A stretch of 64,000 nt of DNA from Fibrella forsythiae. Lineage in GTDB: Bacteria > Bacteroidota > Bacteroidia > Cytophagales > Spirosomataceae. Of the stretch, positions 17,127-26,148 are shown in pieces (within the stretch, counting starts at the first letter, position 1; every line of letters begins with the position of its first letter). Under the pieces are notes generated by a model. That model did not search any database, was not told the DNA's origin, and saw only the letters and a program-made list of their open reading frames with translations. The position numbers and the translations under genes were made by a program. Location: the NCBI RefSeq assembly GCF_017353175.1, contig NZ_JAFMYW010000003.1, positions 593,663-657,662 of the forward strand, given 5' to 3'.

Positions 17127-19265
17127 CTACGAAGGCTTCACCGTTAGCAATCCGCGACGGCGAAGCAGCGGTTTGATGTCGGGTTCGGCACCGCGGAAAT
17201 TACGATATAGCGTCATTGGCTCGTCGGTGCCGCCGCGCTCGAGCACGTTCTTACGGAACGATTGCGCCGATTTCTGATCGAATAGCCCTTTCTGCTTAAA
17301 CACTTCAAACGCATCCGCATCGAGCACCGCTGACCAGATATAGCTGTAATAGCCTGCCGAATACCCACCGGCGAAAACGTGCTGGAAATAGGTGCTCCGA
17401 TAACGCGGCGGAATCTGGTCGATCAGGCCGATCTTGTCCATCGCCTGTTTTTCAAACGCGATTACCTCGGAAGGATCTTTCAGGCCGGGTGTCTGGCCAG
17501 GCTTGAGCGTGTGATAGGCCATGTCGAGCAGGGAAGCGGCTAGGTACTCGCTGGTTGCAAACCCCTGATTGAACAGGCTACTTTTCTCGATCTTCTCGAT
17601 CAGCGCATCGGGAATAACCTCACCGGTTTTGTAATGCTTGGCATACAGTCTCATCATCTGCGGCTCCTGCGACCAGTTTTCCATGATCTGCGACGGTAAC
17701 TCCACAAAATCGCGGGGAACGGACGTACCTGACTGGCTACCATAAGTCACGTTGGAAAGCAAGCCATGCAGCGCGTGGCCAAACTCGTGGAAAAACGTAC
17801 GGGTCTCGTCGAGGCTCAACAGCGCGGGTGTATCGCCGGTGGGCTTCGAGAAGTTGCAGACAATCGATACAACGGGCGTTATTTTCTTGCCGTTTTCTAC
17901 TTCCTGTCGCCGGTAGCTGGTCATCCAGGCACCACCCCGCTTGCTGGCGCGGGGGAAGAAATCCATATACATGATACCAATATGGCGGCCATCGTTTTCC
18001 TTCACTTCGTACGCAACAGCATCTTCGTGGTAGACGGGCAGGTCGGTGCGGCGCTCGAAACGCAGGCCATACAGCTTACTGGTTAGCATGAAAATGCCTT
18101 CGCGCACGTTGTCGAGCGAAAAATAGGGGCGGAGTTCCTGCTCATCGAGGGCAAACTTTTCTTTGCGCAACTTCTCGGCATAATAGCGCCAGTCCCAACC
18201 GGCTAGTTTCTCATTTTTTCCGTCCCGATTCATCAGGGCCTGTAACTCGTCGGCTTCTTTCCGGGCAACGGGCACCGTAGCTGTCCAGAGCTGATTCAGC
18301 AGTTCACCCACTTTAGCCGGAGTCTTGGCCATACTTTCTTCCAGAATGTAGGCGGCGTGGTTGTCGTAGCCCAGCAGTTGCGCCTTTTCAGCCCGTAGCG
18401 CTACCATACTGGCCATAATAGCTTTGTTGTCGCGCGCATCATTATGATTGGCCCGTTCCAGATAGGCCCGGTAGATTTTCTCGCGCAATGCCCGGTTGTC
18501 GGCATACTGCAAAAACGGCATGATGCTCGGGTTTTGCAGCGTAAAGATCCACTTGCCCGGCTGGGTACGTTTCTTCGCTTCGTCGGCAGCAGCGGCAACG
18601 ATCGACGCGGGCAAACCACTCAGGTCTTCGGCCTTGTCGATCACCAGGGTATACGCGTTGTTTTCAGCGAGTAGATTCTGCCCAAATTTGAGCGTCAGCA
18701 ACGACAGTTCGCCGTTGATTTTCCGGAGCCGATCCTGCTTCTCGGCCGATAGCCCCGCGCCGCCGCGTACAAAATCCTTATATGTTTTTTCGAGCAGCCG
18801 CTGTTGATCACCCGTCAGTTTTAGCTTGCTTCGCTGATCGTAAACGGCTTTTACCCGCGCAAACAGGGCCGGATTCAGCGAAATATCGTCGCTGTGTTTT
18901 GAGAGTTTGGGCGCTACTGTCTGGGCAATTTTCTGAAGCTCATCGTTGGTATTGGCGCTGTTCAGGTTGGCAAACACCGTGTTTACCCGGCGCAGCAGAT
19001 CACCGCTTCCTTCCAGGGCTTCGATGGTATTGGCGAAGGTGGGTGCCCCGGTTTTGGCCACGATGGCGGTAATTTCGACGTCCTGTTGTTTCATCCCTTC
19101 CTCAATGGCCGGCTCAAAATGCTCAGGCTTGATTTTGTCGAAGGCCGGAACGCCAAACGGCGTGTTGTACGGACTGAAAAACGGGTTGGGCGTGGGCGGT
19201 TCAGCCATGGGGGCGAAGGCAGTCAGAAGCACAGTTGACGCGAGGAAAGCAAGCGTAGCTTTCAT
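17127..19265 (-). CDS. dcp: M3-family zinc peptidase, peptidyl-dipeptidase Dcp type
   Basis: This is a thimet-oligopeptidase-like metallopeptidase of 712 residues. The zinc motif is FFHEFGHALH (His493, Glu494, His497). The downstream YGSQSGTSVPRDFVELPSQ segment is characteristic of the Dcp/OpdA group and favours Dcp, which removes C-terminal dipeptides. The N-terminus (LAFLASTVLLTAFA) looks like a signal peptide, so the protein is probably periplasmic or lipid-side rather than cytoplasmic. A TATCTTTG element lies upstream. Confidence 0.9.
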   Translation of the reverse strand: MKATLAFLASTVLLTAFAPMAEPPTPNPFFSPYNTPFGVPAFDKIKPEHFEPAIEEGMKQQDVEITAIVAKTGAPTFANTIEALEGSGDLLRRVNTVFANLNSANTNDELQKIAQTVAPKLSKHSDDISLNPALFARVKAVYDQRSKLKLTGDQQRLLEKTYKDFVRGGAGLSAEKQDRLRKINGELSLLTLKFGQNLLAENNAYTLVIDKAEDLSGLPASIVAAAADEAKKRTQPGKWIFTLQNPSIMPFLQYADNRALREKIYRAYLERANHNDARDNKAIMASMVALRAEKAQLLGYDNHAAYILEESMAKTPAKVGELLNQLWTATVPVARKEADELQALMNRDGKNEKLAGWDWRYYAEKLRKEKFALDEQELRPYFSLDNVREGIFMLTSKLYGLRFERRTDLPVYHEDAVAYEVKENDGRHIGIMYMDFFPRASKRGGAWMTSYRRQEVENGKKITPVVSIVCNFSKPTGDTPALLSLDETRTFFHEFGHALHGLLSNVTYGSQSGTSVPRDFVELPSQIMENWSQEPQMMRLYAKHYKTGEVIPDALIEKIEKSSLFNQGFATSEYLAASLLDMAYHTLKPGQTPGLKDPSEVIAFEKQAMDKIGLIDQIPPRYRSTYFQHVFAGGYSAGYYSYIWSAVLDADAFEVFKQKGLFDQKSAQSFRKNVLERGGTDEPMTLYRNFRGAEPDIKPLLRRRGLLTVKPS

Positions 19266-19293
19266 GGGATATCGGTAAGATGAAGGTCAGTAA

Positions 19294-19301
19294 CAAAGAT
19301 A
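19294..19301 (-). promoter_or_regulatory. Candidate -7 promoter element for the M3 peptidase gene
   Basis: On the - strand this reads TATCTTTG, fitting TAnnTTTG, 28 bases before the start codon. No clear -33 TTG is seen. Confidence 0.4.
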
Positions 19302-19355
19302 TTCATTTGCGCAGTGATAAAGGCGCGCTTACATCCCGGTGACGTACCTGTTTAC

Positions 19356-19439
19356 GCTTCACAGCGTGATACCTTTTTTGCTGTAGGTCCGCCGCTGCAG
19401 TCGAAGGGCTCGCACGCGAAGCAACCTACAGTGTGAAGC
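19356..19439. repeat. Imperfect inverted repeat between the DUF1810 gene and the M3 peptidase gene
   Basis: GCTTCACA and CTGTAGGT on the left pair with ACCTACAGTGTGAAGC on the right, with unpaired bases between them. The loop GCTGCAGTCGAAGGGCTC matches the loop of the repeat at 16077-16143 at 17 of 18 bases. Confidence 0.75.
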
Positions 19440-19490
19440 TCCGTGCGAATAGTATTTACCGCTATTGCTTACTACAACGAGAATTATTGC

Positions 19491-19919
19491 TCAAGCTTTC
19501 CCAAGCATAGACAACGTAGCCGGGTCGGGCGTGCCGCTGTAATATTTGTCCAAAACGGCCTGGAAAATGGGGTCTGCATCAGGAACTAAGCTAAACAGGG
19601 TCATGCTGGACCGTAGCTTTACATCATCCGGTGAGCCCAGGATCTGCGTGGCCGGTTTGCCTTCCACATGCAACATAGCCGTGGCGATCTCAATCAGGCG
19701 CGGACCGAGTAGGGGGTGGTTCAGGTAATCGATGGCTTCCTGCAGGTCGTGTATGGCGTAGAAAGCGGCTGTACTGCTAAAGCCCAGGCCAGCTATCTGT
19801 GGGAAAACATACCACATCCAGTGGCTTCGTTTCTGCCCATTCCTGATTTCGGCCAGAGCCTGCGTATAGTTGCTGGCCTGCGCGTCGACAAAACGATTCA
19901 GATTCGTGGCTTCTTCCAT
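19491..19919 (-). CDS. DUF1810 family protein
   Basis: A 142-residue soluble protein with the family pattern LNRFVDAQASNYTQALAEIR, then KRSHWMWYVFPQ and GLGFSSTAAFYAI. This matches DUF1810 (calpastatin-like) proteins of unknown function. I chose the ATG at 19919; ten upstream residues are possible but do not resemble the family. No signal peptide. The neighbours give no functional hint. Confidence 0.88.
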   Translation of the reverse strand: MEEATNLNRFVDAQASNYTQALAEIRNGQKRSHWMWYVFPQIAGLGFSSTAAFYAIHDLQEAIDYLNHPLLGPRLIEIATAMLHVEGKPATQILGSPDDVKLRSSMTLFSLVPDADPIFQAVLDKYYSGTPDPATLSMLGKA

Positions 19920-19978
19920 GATTGATAAAGTAACGTGAGTGTTGGACAACTGACTGCCTTAGCGATTCCACCCGCATA

Positions 19979-20149
19979 GCCCCGCGAGGGGCGATAGGTC
20001 GATAGAAAGACGGCAACCCATTCGCTACCAGCCCCGTTAGGGACGACATGTTAAAGGTGTTACCTCAATTACATGTCGCCCCTGATGGGCCTCGGTCGAT
20101 GGCCTTTTCGATTCTGGCTATTGGCATATCACCCCTGATGGGGTTATGC
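19979..20149. repeat. Cluster of four short REP-like palindromes
   Basis: Units are at 19979-19992 (GCCCCGCGAGGGGC), 20031-20044 (GCCCCGTTAGGGAC), 20075-20090 (GTCGCCCCTGATGGGC) and 20124-20149 (GCATATCACCCC..GGGGTTATGC). They share a CCCC-N4-GGG core next to an ACAT/ATG end. Units 2 and 3 face each other through GACATGT/ACATGTC. Confidence 0.65.
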
Positions 20150-20199
20150 AGCTAAACCGGCTATTTATCCATGTTCAACTTCTGTAATTACGTAACTCC

Positions 20200-23094
20200 C
20201 TACGACCTGAACTGGCGGAGATTGTACGTAAACGTCATCATGAAATAGCGGTTCAGCACCAGCGAGCGGCTGTCTTCCAGGTACGTCTCCGAGAACGTCC
20301 GGCTGACGCTGTTGTTCTGATTCAGCAAATCGAAGACCGACAATTTCAGCTCGCCATTCTGGTTCTTGAACAGCCGTTGCGCGAAACTGGCGTTCCACAG
20401 CGTGAACTTCTGATTGAACCCGCCCGACAAGCCCGCATACTGCTGGTAGTTGATATCGGAGCGCAGCACCATCCCTTTCCAGATATTCCAGACCACGTTA
20501 GCTCCGGCGGTTTGGGTATTGAACGAGTTGTTCAGCTTCGGTTGCAGCGTATTGATGGCCCGATTGTAGCCGTAGTTGTACGACACCGTGAAGTCGATCT
20601 TCTCGCTGATGTTGCTGCTGAGTACCACACCCTGGCTGATGGCGTAGGTGTTGGCCCGGTTCACCTGGTAGTTGATCAGGCTGGGCGCGCTGCTGTAATT
20701 CAGGCTGGTGTTCAGGTTCAGGTTGCTTTTCATGAACGTCAGCGGTGTGCCGTACGAACCAAATAACCGCAGATTCACGGCGTCTTCAGTGTTGACCGGG
20801 CGGGTTAGCTGCGTACCCTTTTGGAGAAAGATGCCTTCTCCTGTTGATGAAACAACACCGGGAACCCGCATGGCGCTGTCGGCAATGAACAGCGACGAAC
20901 CGATCGGATCCTGCGTGTAGTTGGCGCTAATCAGGGCAACCAGGCTGCTGGCTTTCTGGACCGCCGTTTTAGTGAAGCGGGCCGAAATGTTGTGGCTGTA
21001 ACTCTGTTGCAGATCGGGGTTGCCGATGGTCTGCAAGAGTGGGTTGGTGTTGTTCAGTACGTTTTGCAACTGGTTGATGCTCGGTGCCTGCGTGTTGGTG
21101 CGGTACGTAAACCGAAGCCGCAGATCTTCCGTGAAACGATAATCGGCCGTGACGGTGGGCAGCAGGTTCGTAAACGCGCGATTCACCATGCCGATGCGGG
21201 GGAACAGTTGATCGCTCTGTAAGTCAGCCCGTTGTAGATCGACGGAAGCCGACAGGCGTACCTTTTTCGAGTTTACGTTATAGCCGACGCCCGCGCGCTG
21301 GGTCAGGTAGTCATTGTCGAAGCGGTTGCTCAACAGTGAATCCAGCAGATCGTAGCGGTCTGAGGCAGGATTAAGTTTGTAGGTAAGCCGATCAGAATTA
21401 CTGTGGTTGATCCCCGCGCTGTACGACAACTGCAACATGCCTTTACCCAGTGGCTCCGTGTAATTCAGGTTGGCCGACAATTGGTAGCTGTTCGACAGGT
21501 TGGTTGTCCGCTGGTTGATGAGCTGCCGGGTGGTTGTATCGACGCCCACAAAATCATTGACCGATGCCAGCGTACTCATTCCATTCCGGTCGTTGACCGA
21601 CGTACCCAGATTCAGCGACATCGTACGGCCCCGTTTCTCGAACCGGTGACGGAACAGCAGATTGTTGCTGAAGGATAATCCCTGATTGGTCGACGAAAAC
21701 GAATTGTCTGATCGGTTGAGCAGGCTGTTACCAAGCCGGGTTTCACTATTTGTCAGCGAATTTGACTGGTTCGTTTGAAAGCTCAGGCGAGGCGTCAGCA
21801 GGATCGAGTTGTTCTTGTTGATGGTGTAGTCGAGCCGGAAGTTCAGCCTGTGGTTGAGGTTTGTGTTGTTGTTAGTGGTCTGTTCGCGGTATGTCTGGGT
21901 CGAATCGCCGGTTTTCTGGTAATATTCCCGCAGCAGCGATTGCTCGTTCCGGTTGTTGCTCTGGTTCAGAAAATAGCTGCCCCGGATGGTCATCTTCTTT
22001 CCCCACGAATCACTGTAGTTGATCCCCAGTGAATTGGTAGTATTGATACCGCTCTGCTGACCAACCAGAAAGTTGTCGGTGCCTCCGCCACCCCCGTTAC
22101 CGCCACCGCCCGGTGCGCCGCCTCCGCCTCCCCGGCCGCCGCGCCCACCGCCGCCGCCACCCTGACGCTGATTACCACCGCCTCCGCCGCCTAATACACC
22201 CAACAGGTCCTGACTCGCGAAATTCTGCTGGTTGATGTTATTGCTTTGTCCGATGATCGAGATGCGTCGGTCTCCCTTGAACAGGTTCACACTTCCCCCC
22301 GCCGCGAAGGTGGCGTCGGTTCCGGCAACGGCTGTTCCTACACCGCCGTACACCTTCCCAAACTGCCCGTTTCGTTTGTCGGCCCGGGTGGTAATGTTGA
22401 TGGTTTTAATGGTGTTGCCGTCGTTCACGCCCGTGAACTGCGACTGGTCACTTTGCCGGTCGAACACCTCAATTTTGTCGATTACTTCGGCGGGTAAATT
22501 CCGCAGGGCAATGGTCGGGTCATCACCGAAGAAAGGCTTGCCATCTACCAGGATTTCCTGCACCGTTTCGCCCTGCACCTTTATGCCTCCGCCACTCATA
22601 TCCACACCGGGCATTTTCTTGATGAGGTCTTCGGCCTGCGCATCGCGGTTTACTTTGAAGGCATTGGCGTTGAACTGAAGCGTATCACCCTTTTGCTCGG
22701 CGGTAGGTGTTTTGCCTTTGACCACAATCTCGTTGAGTTGCCGGGCTGTTTCCAGCAGAATGATCGTGGGTACGTTCACCTCCCCCGAATCGAGCTGTAC
22801 GGTTTGTTCGGTATTGTTGTACCCCACGAACGAGGCAATCAGCTTGTAACTACCGGCAGGCAGATTGTCGAACATAAACCGACCATCCAGCCCCGTCACC
22901 ATACCGCGCCGGATTGTGCTGTCGGTTAGGCTGTTGGCCCGTATGGTAACGCCAATCAGCGTATCGCCTTTGGCACCGGTAATGTTACCACTGATCGAGC
23001 CGGTTTGTTGGCTAAACCCGACGGTGACGGTTAGTAAGATGAACAGCAGACCCAGTGCTGATCGGCTGAATTGTTGGGGCAGGGATAGGTTCAT
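20200..23094 (-). CDS. Outer-membrane beta-barrel protein with carboxypeptidase-like and TonB-plug domains
   Basis: A signal peptide (MNLSLPQQFSRSALGLLF.., ending GFSQQ) is followed by a carboxypeptidase-D-like regulatory domain (SISGNITGAKGDTLIGVTI). Next comes a plug domain (VKGKTPTAEQKGDTLQFN, PGVDMSGGGIKVQGE, ILVDGKPFFGDDP), then a large beta-barrel ending in Phe-rich strands. This is the TonB-dependent-receptor-like family with an OMP beta-barrel of the third type, common in Bacteroidota. An unusual Gly-rich stretch of about 45 residues interrupts the barrel near 22075-22200. I chose the ATG at 23094 because it begins the signal peptide; the frame extends to 23157. The ligand is unknown. 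Confidence 0.88.
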   Translation of the reverse strand: MNLSLPQQFSRSALGLLFILLTVTVGFSQQTGSISGNITGAKGDTLIGVTIRANSLTDSTIRRGMVTGLDGRFMFDNLPAGSYKLIASFVGYNNTEQTVQLDSGEVNVPTIILLETARQLNEIVVKGKTPTAEQKGDTLQFNANAFKVNRDAQAEDLIKKMPGVDMSGGGIKVQGETVQEILVDGKPFFGDDPTIALRNLPAEVIDKIEVFDRQSDQSQFTGVNDGNTIKTINITTRADKRNGQFGKVYGGVGTAVAGTDATFAAGGSVNLFKGDRRISIIGQSNNINQQNFASQDLLGVLGGGGGGNQRQGGGGGGRGGRGGGGGAPGGGGNGGGGGTDNFLVGQQSGINTTNSLGINYSDSWGKKMTIRGSYFLNQSNNRNEQSLLREYYQKTGDSTQTYREQTTNNNTNLNHRLNFRLDYTINKNNSILLTPRLSFQTNQSNSLTNSETRLGNSLLNRSDNSFSSTNQGLSFSNNLLFRHRFEKRGRTMSLNLGTSVNDRNGMSTLASVNDFVGVDTTTRQLINQRTTNLSNSYQLSANLNYTEPLGKGMLQLSYSAGINHSNSDRLTYKLNPASDRYDLLDSLLSNRFDNDYLTQRAGVGYNVNSKKVRLSASVDLQRADLQSDQLFPRIGMVNRAFTNLLPTVTADYRFTEDLRLRFTYRTNTQAPSINQLQNVLNNTNPLLQTIGNPDLQQSYSHNISARFTKTAVQKASSLVALISANYTQDPIGSSLFIADSAMRVPGVVSSTGEGIFLQKGTQLTRPVNTEDAVNLRLFGSYGTPLTFMKSNLNLNTSLNYSSAPSLINYQVNRANTYAISQGVVLSSNISEKIDFTVSYNYGYNRAINTLQPKLNNSFNTQTAGANVVWNIWKGMVLRSDINYQQYAGLSGGFNQKFTLWNASFAQRLFKNQNGELKLSVFDLLNQNNSVSRTFSETYLEDSRSLVLNRYFMMTFTYNLRQFRS

Positions 23095-23228
23095 AACGTT
23101 GAGTGATAGACGAAAAGCGCCTGATAAAAAGGGAGTTGGATAAAGCATGAATACCAAACACGACTAGTTTGTTTGGTGTCCTTCACAGGCTTAGGCCCCG
23201 AACCCGAACGGAACTTGCGGTGGGGTGC

Positions 23229-23266
23229 AAAAAAAAGAGGAACACTCGCAAGGGTGTTCCTCTTTT
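23229..23266 (-). terminator. Terminator of the ECF sigma operon
   Basis: A stem of about 13 bp (AAAAGAGGAACAC / GTGTTCCTCTTTT) ends, on the - strand, in a run of eight T. It lies 25 bases beyond the stop of the Spy-like gene. Confidence 0.85.
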
Positions 23267-23290
23267 GTTCTCGGCATTCCAGCGGGGCAC

Positions 23291-23791
23291 CTACCGCACC
23301 GAATCTGAAACCATACCCGCCCGCCTTGAACGGGGCATACGGAAGGCGCGGCTGGGTAGTTCGCCCAGCAGTTTATTCAAAAGGGTGCGTTGCTCAGGCG
23401 TACAGATAGCCGCTACCCGGTCGAAGTGAGTAAGCGTAATCAGGTCAATCTCGGCGGCTTGCTGATGAAAAGCCGTGACCAGTTCGCGTCGGTGTGTATC
23501 GGTCAGTGACGAGTCGAGCAGGTGAAAATAGGCTTTTCTGGCTTGTTTTAGCGGCTTCTGACGCGCTTCTACTTGCTGAAAATAAGCCTTTTGCAAGCTC
23601 ACCAGTTGCTGACGTTGCTGCGGGCTGAACCCAAGGGTATCGGCCAGGAACGTACCTGAGTTGGCCCGGTTGCGTCGATGCTCTGCTGTGGCTGCCGGAC
23701 GTACCCAGATCCAGGTAAGCAGTCCAATGTTAAGGGCTACCAGCGCCACAATGATTCCCAGGAAAAAACGGATGCGCCGCTGTTCATTCAT
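23291..23791 (-). CDS. Spy/CpxP-like periplasmic protein
   Basis: An N-terminal membrane anchor (residues 9-29) is followed by a mostly helical periplasmic region. It contains LGFSPQQRQQLVSLQKAYF and a later CTPEQRTLLNKLL, both resembling the LTxxQ repeats of the Spy/CpxP/CnrX family. Such proteins act as periplasmic chaperones or metal and stress sensors. The gene is the last of a three-gene unit with an ECF sigma factor and a small membrane protein, overlapping the latter by 8 bases. A sensing role in that unit is inference. Confidence 0.75.
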   Translation of the reverse strand: MNEQRRIRFFLGIIVALVALNIGLLTWIWVRPAATAEHRRNRANSGTFLADTLGFSPQQRQQLVSLQKAYFQQVEARQKPLKQARKAYFHLLDSSLTDTHRRELVTAFHQQAAEIDLITLTHFDRVAAICTPEQRTLLNKLLGELPSRAFRMPRSRRAGMVSDSVR

Positions 23792-24119
23792 ACGCTAAAA
23801 TAACCGGGTCTACGTCGTAATCATCGACTAATGAATGGGTGGTTGTGGTTGCCATCTGGTCAGGCGTGGGCTGGCTACGGGTGGTCGTCAACCAGGCGGC
23901 GCCTATGTTCAGCAGCACCAGTAAGAGCAAGGCTGAATAGGCGTACACAGGTTTGCGTAACCACCACGGTAGCCAATCGGTCTGCTCAACAGATTTAGCC
24001 AGGCGGGCCTGTAAGCGGGTGTAAAAAAATGGCCGTAGTTCGGGTTGTGGGCGTTTCCCCCACCGCTGGAAATCGGCCTCCCACTGCTCTTCGTTTGGTT
24101 CCTGCGTTGATTCGTTCAT
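23784..24119 (-). CDS. Small single-pass membrane protein, possible anti-sigma factor
   Basis: A 111-residue protein with a soluble N-terminal part (EQWEADFQRWGKRPQPELRPFFYTRLQARL), a membrane segment at about 65-84 (YSALLLLVLLNIGAAWL) and a short tail. It overlaps the sigma factor gene by four bases (ATGA), so translation is probably coupled. A small membrane protein directly after an ECF sigma gene is often its anti-sigma factor. No zinc-binding HxxxCxxC motif is present, so this role is only inferred. Confidence 0.6.
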   Translation of the reverse strand: MNESTQEPNEEQWEADFQRWGKRPQPELRPFFYTRLQARLAKSVEQTDWLPWWLRKPVYAYSALLLLVLLNIGAAWLTTTRSQPTPDQMATTTTHSLVDDYDVDPVILAYE

Positions 24120-24697
24120 GGTACGATGTACGGTGTTAGTCGTTTGCGTAGCGTTTGGCGGGCCCGGAAGAGTAATGACTCCACTGCCGACACCGACGTT
24201 TGCATCACGTCGGCAATTTCCTGGTACGATAGTTCTTCCTGGTAATGAAGTGTAAAGGCCACCTTCTGCGACTCGGCCAGTTTCTGCACGGCCTGGTTTA
24301 TGAGCTGGGTACGTTCGTTGGCTTGGAGCACTGTTTCTGGAGTCTGAAAATCGGGTGGGTCAAATCGCTCAGGTTCTTCGTCGCCAAAAAGGCTCGTCAG
24401 GAAGGCAAATCGTTTTTTACGTTTACGGTCACGTTCTTTTTTCAATGCCCGCGAGGTCGTCAGTCGATACAGCCAGGTGGCCAGACTGGCTTCGCCGCGA
24501 AAACTCCCAATAGTTTTGTAAACGTCCACAAACACTTCCTGCGCCACATCTTCCGCATCTTCGGGCGTTGGCACAATGGCCAGCGCCGTCCGAAAAACCC
24601 GCGTCTGATACGTGTCGACCAACCATCGGAAAGCCGATTCGTCGCCTTGTCGAAGGCGGTCGAGCCGGGCTATTTCGTCGGGTTGTTCGTTCTGCAC
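24116..24697 (-). CDS. ECF-type RNA polymerase sigma factor
   Basis: A 193-residue sigma-70 family protein. Region 2 is seen in FRWLVDTYQTRVFRTAL and EDAEDVAQEVFVDVYKTI. Region 4 is seen in VAFTLHYQEELSYQEIADVMQTSVSAVESLLFRARQ. The linker (FLTSLFGDEEPERFDPP) is longer than in many ECF factors. It heads an operon with a membrane protein and a Spy-like protein, which suggests an envelope-stress or metal response. That response is inferred from context. Confidence 0.92.
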   Translation of the reverse strand: MQNEQPDEIARLDRLRQGDESAFRWLVDTYQTRVFRTALAIVPTPEDAEDVAQEVFVDVYKTIGSFRGEASLATWLYRLTTSRALKKERDRKRKKRFAFLTSLFGDEEPERFDPPDFQTPETVLQANERTQLINQAVQKLAESQKVAFTLHYQEELSYQEIADVMQTSVSAVESLLFRARQTLRKRLTPYIVP

Positions 24698-24767
24698 ATC
24701 AGCGTTCTTTTGTCATTAGGCCCCGTTGGTGGAGTAAACTTGCGGTGGAAATATAAAAATGTCATCT

Positions 24768-25556
24768 CTATAATTCCTGTCCGCAGTGGGGGCAGCGGCG
24801 GGGGGCTTTTTGGTACCGGATGTGTTCGGTAAAGCCAGAAACCAGGATACCGGTTGGCAGGGCAAACAGCGCAATGCCCAGAATGGCCGAAATGCCACCC
24901 AGCACTTTGCCGAGGGGCGTAATGGGATGAATATCACCGTACCCCACGGTGGCCATGGCATTAATGCCCCACCACATTGTAGCCGGAATACTCGAAAACG
25001 CCTGAGGCTGAGCGGGATGCTCGACGTAGTACATGACGCTGGAGATGATAATAAGCATGAAAATGACCATAATCAGGCTCAGCACCAACTCTTCCTTCTT
25101 CTCACGTACGACGTTTAAAATCAACCGGTAAGCGTGCGAATATTTAGAGATTCGGAACAGCCGGAAGATCCGAAAAAGACGCAGGATACGAACAATGGCC
25201 AGGTCAGTGGCAAACAAACTGACGTAGAAGGGAAGAATAGCGAGCAGATCGATGATGGCCGACGCCGACAGAACGTACCTGAGCCGCCCGTAGAACCAAT
25301 GGCTATAGCGCTCATTCTCCACACAGATCCACACACGCAGGGCATATTCAATGGTAAAAAATATGACCGAAAACAGCTCGAAATCGTAGAACAGCCGATC
25401 ATATTTCTGGCTGTACGCAGGCACCGTATGCATCACAATAGCAATGGCATTCAGTGTGATAATGGTGATCAACGTAATGTTGAACACAAGGCTAAGGCCC
25501 CGTCGCTTACCCGCCGACGTTTCGATGACGCGGTAGATTGTACGGCGAAGGTTCAT
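24768..25556 (-). CDS. Voltage-gated-type potassium channel
   Basis: Six membrane segments are visible. The voltage-sensor-like helix has Arg at every third position (RILRLFRIFRLFR), and the selectivity filter is TVGYGD before the last helix. The length is 262 residues from the ATG at 25556. The tail CPHCGQEL looks like a small zinc-ribbon remnant. The channel is predicted to pass K+ across the inner membrane. The frame extends upstream to 25613 and overlaps the transposase gene, so the start is uncertain among ATGs at 25556, 25574 and 25613. Confidence 0.88.
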   Translation of the reverse strand: MNLRRTIYRVIETSAGKRRGLSLVFNITLITIITLNAIAIVMHTVPAYSQKYDRLFYDFELFSVIFFTIEYALRVWICVENERYSHWFYGRLRYVLSASAIIDLLAILPFYVSLFATDLAIVRILRLFRIFRLFRISKYSHAYRLILNVVREKKEELVLSLIMVIFMLIIISSVMYYVEHPAQPQAFSSIPATMWWGINAMATVGYGDIHPITPLGKVLGGISAILGIALFALPTGILVSGFTEHIRYQKAPRRCPHCGQEL

Positions 25557-26148
25557 GAGAGCAGGCGAGCGCATAATTGACGCGGATTGACTGACGTGTG
25601 TTGGCTGGTGCATCTTGTGTGGAAGGACGTAGGCATTGCTGACGCAGGCGTAGGGCGGAGGCGAGCGTATCGTAAAATTTGTCGGATGGCCAGTTGGCGG
25701 GGTTGTTTACGATGTAATCGGCAATGTTTTTGTACGATTGGTCATTGCGAATGATGTGCTCGTAATAATTACGTTGCCAAAGCTTTCCCGTTCGTAGGCC
25801 TGGCTTTTCCACCTTAAATAAATCTAAGCAAGCCAACGCCACCAGCGATTTATATGCACAAATTATGTCGTTCATCGTCTGGGAAGTGGGATGCACAATG
25901 TCTAAAATGCCATGCAGATGATTTGGCATGAGTTGATACGCATCAAGAGCCAGGCCTGGAAACCGTTTGAGCAGCAGCAACCATTGGTCGTAAGCAATTT
26001 GACCAACCGAGCGTAACTGCATGGTCTCGCCGAGAATCTGGCCAAACCAATGTCGTCTGTCCTGCGTACAGATCGTGATAAAATACAACCCTTCCTGCGA
26101 GTAATCGTAGCCCTCCATTCGAATTGACCGTCGGTGTTTGCCTACCAT
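25507..26148 (-). CDS. REP-associated tyrosine transposase (RAYT, Y1 HUH family)
   Basis: The protein starts RRSIRMEGYDYSQEGLYFIT and has a single-stranded-DNA nuclease motif in LMPNHLHGIL, in which two His flank a hydrophobic residue. Further on, KLWQRNYYEHIIRN contains the catalytic-Tyr region. This is the TnpA_REP / Y1 transposase family that processes REP palindromes. The C-terminus after about residue 160 is not family-like; it includes codons overlapping an inverted repeat (25635-25662) and the start of the K+ channel gene. The original stop may therefore have been lost and the frame extended. Confidence 0.85.
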   Translation of the reverse strand: MVGKHRRSIRMEGYDYSQEGLYFITICTQDRRHWFGQILGETMQLRSVGQIAYDQWLLLLKRFPGLALDAYQLMPNHLHGILDIVHPTSQTMNDIICAYKSLVALACLDLFKVEKPGLRTGKLWQRNYYEHIIRNDQSYKNIADYIVNNPANWPSDKFYDTLASALRLRQQCLRPSTQDAPANTRQSIRVNYALACSHEPSPYNLPRHRNVGG

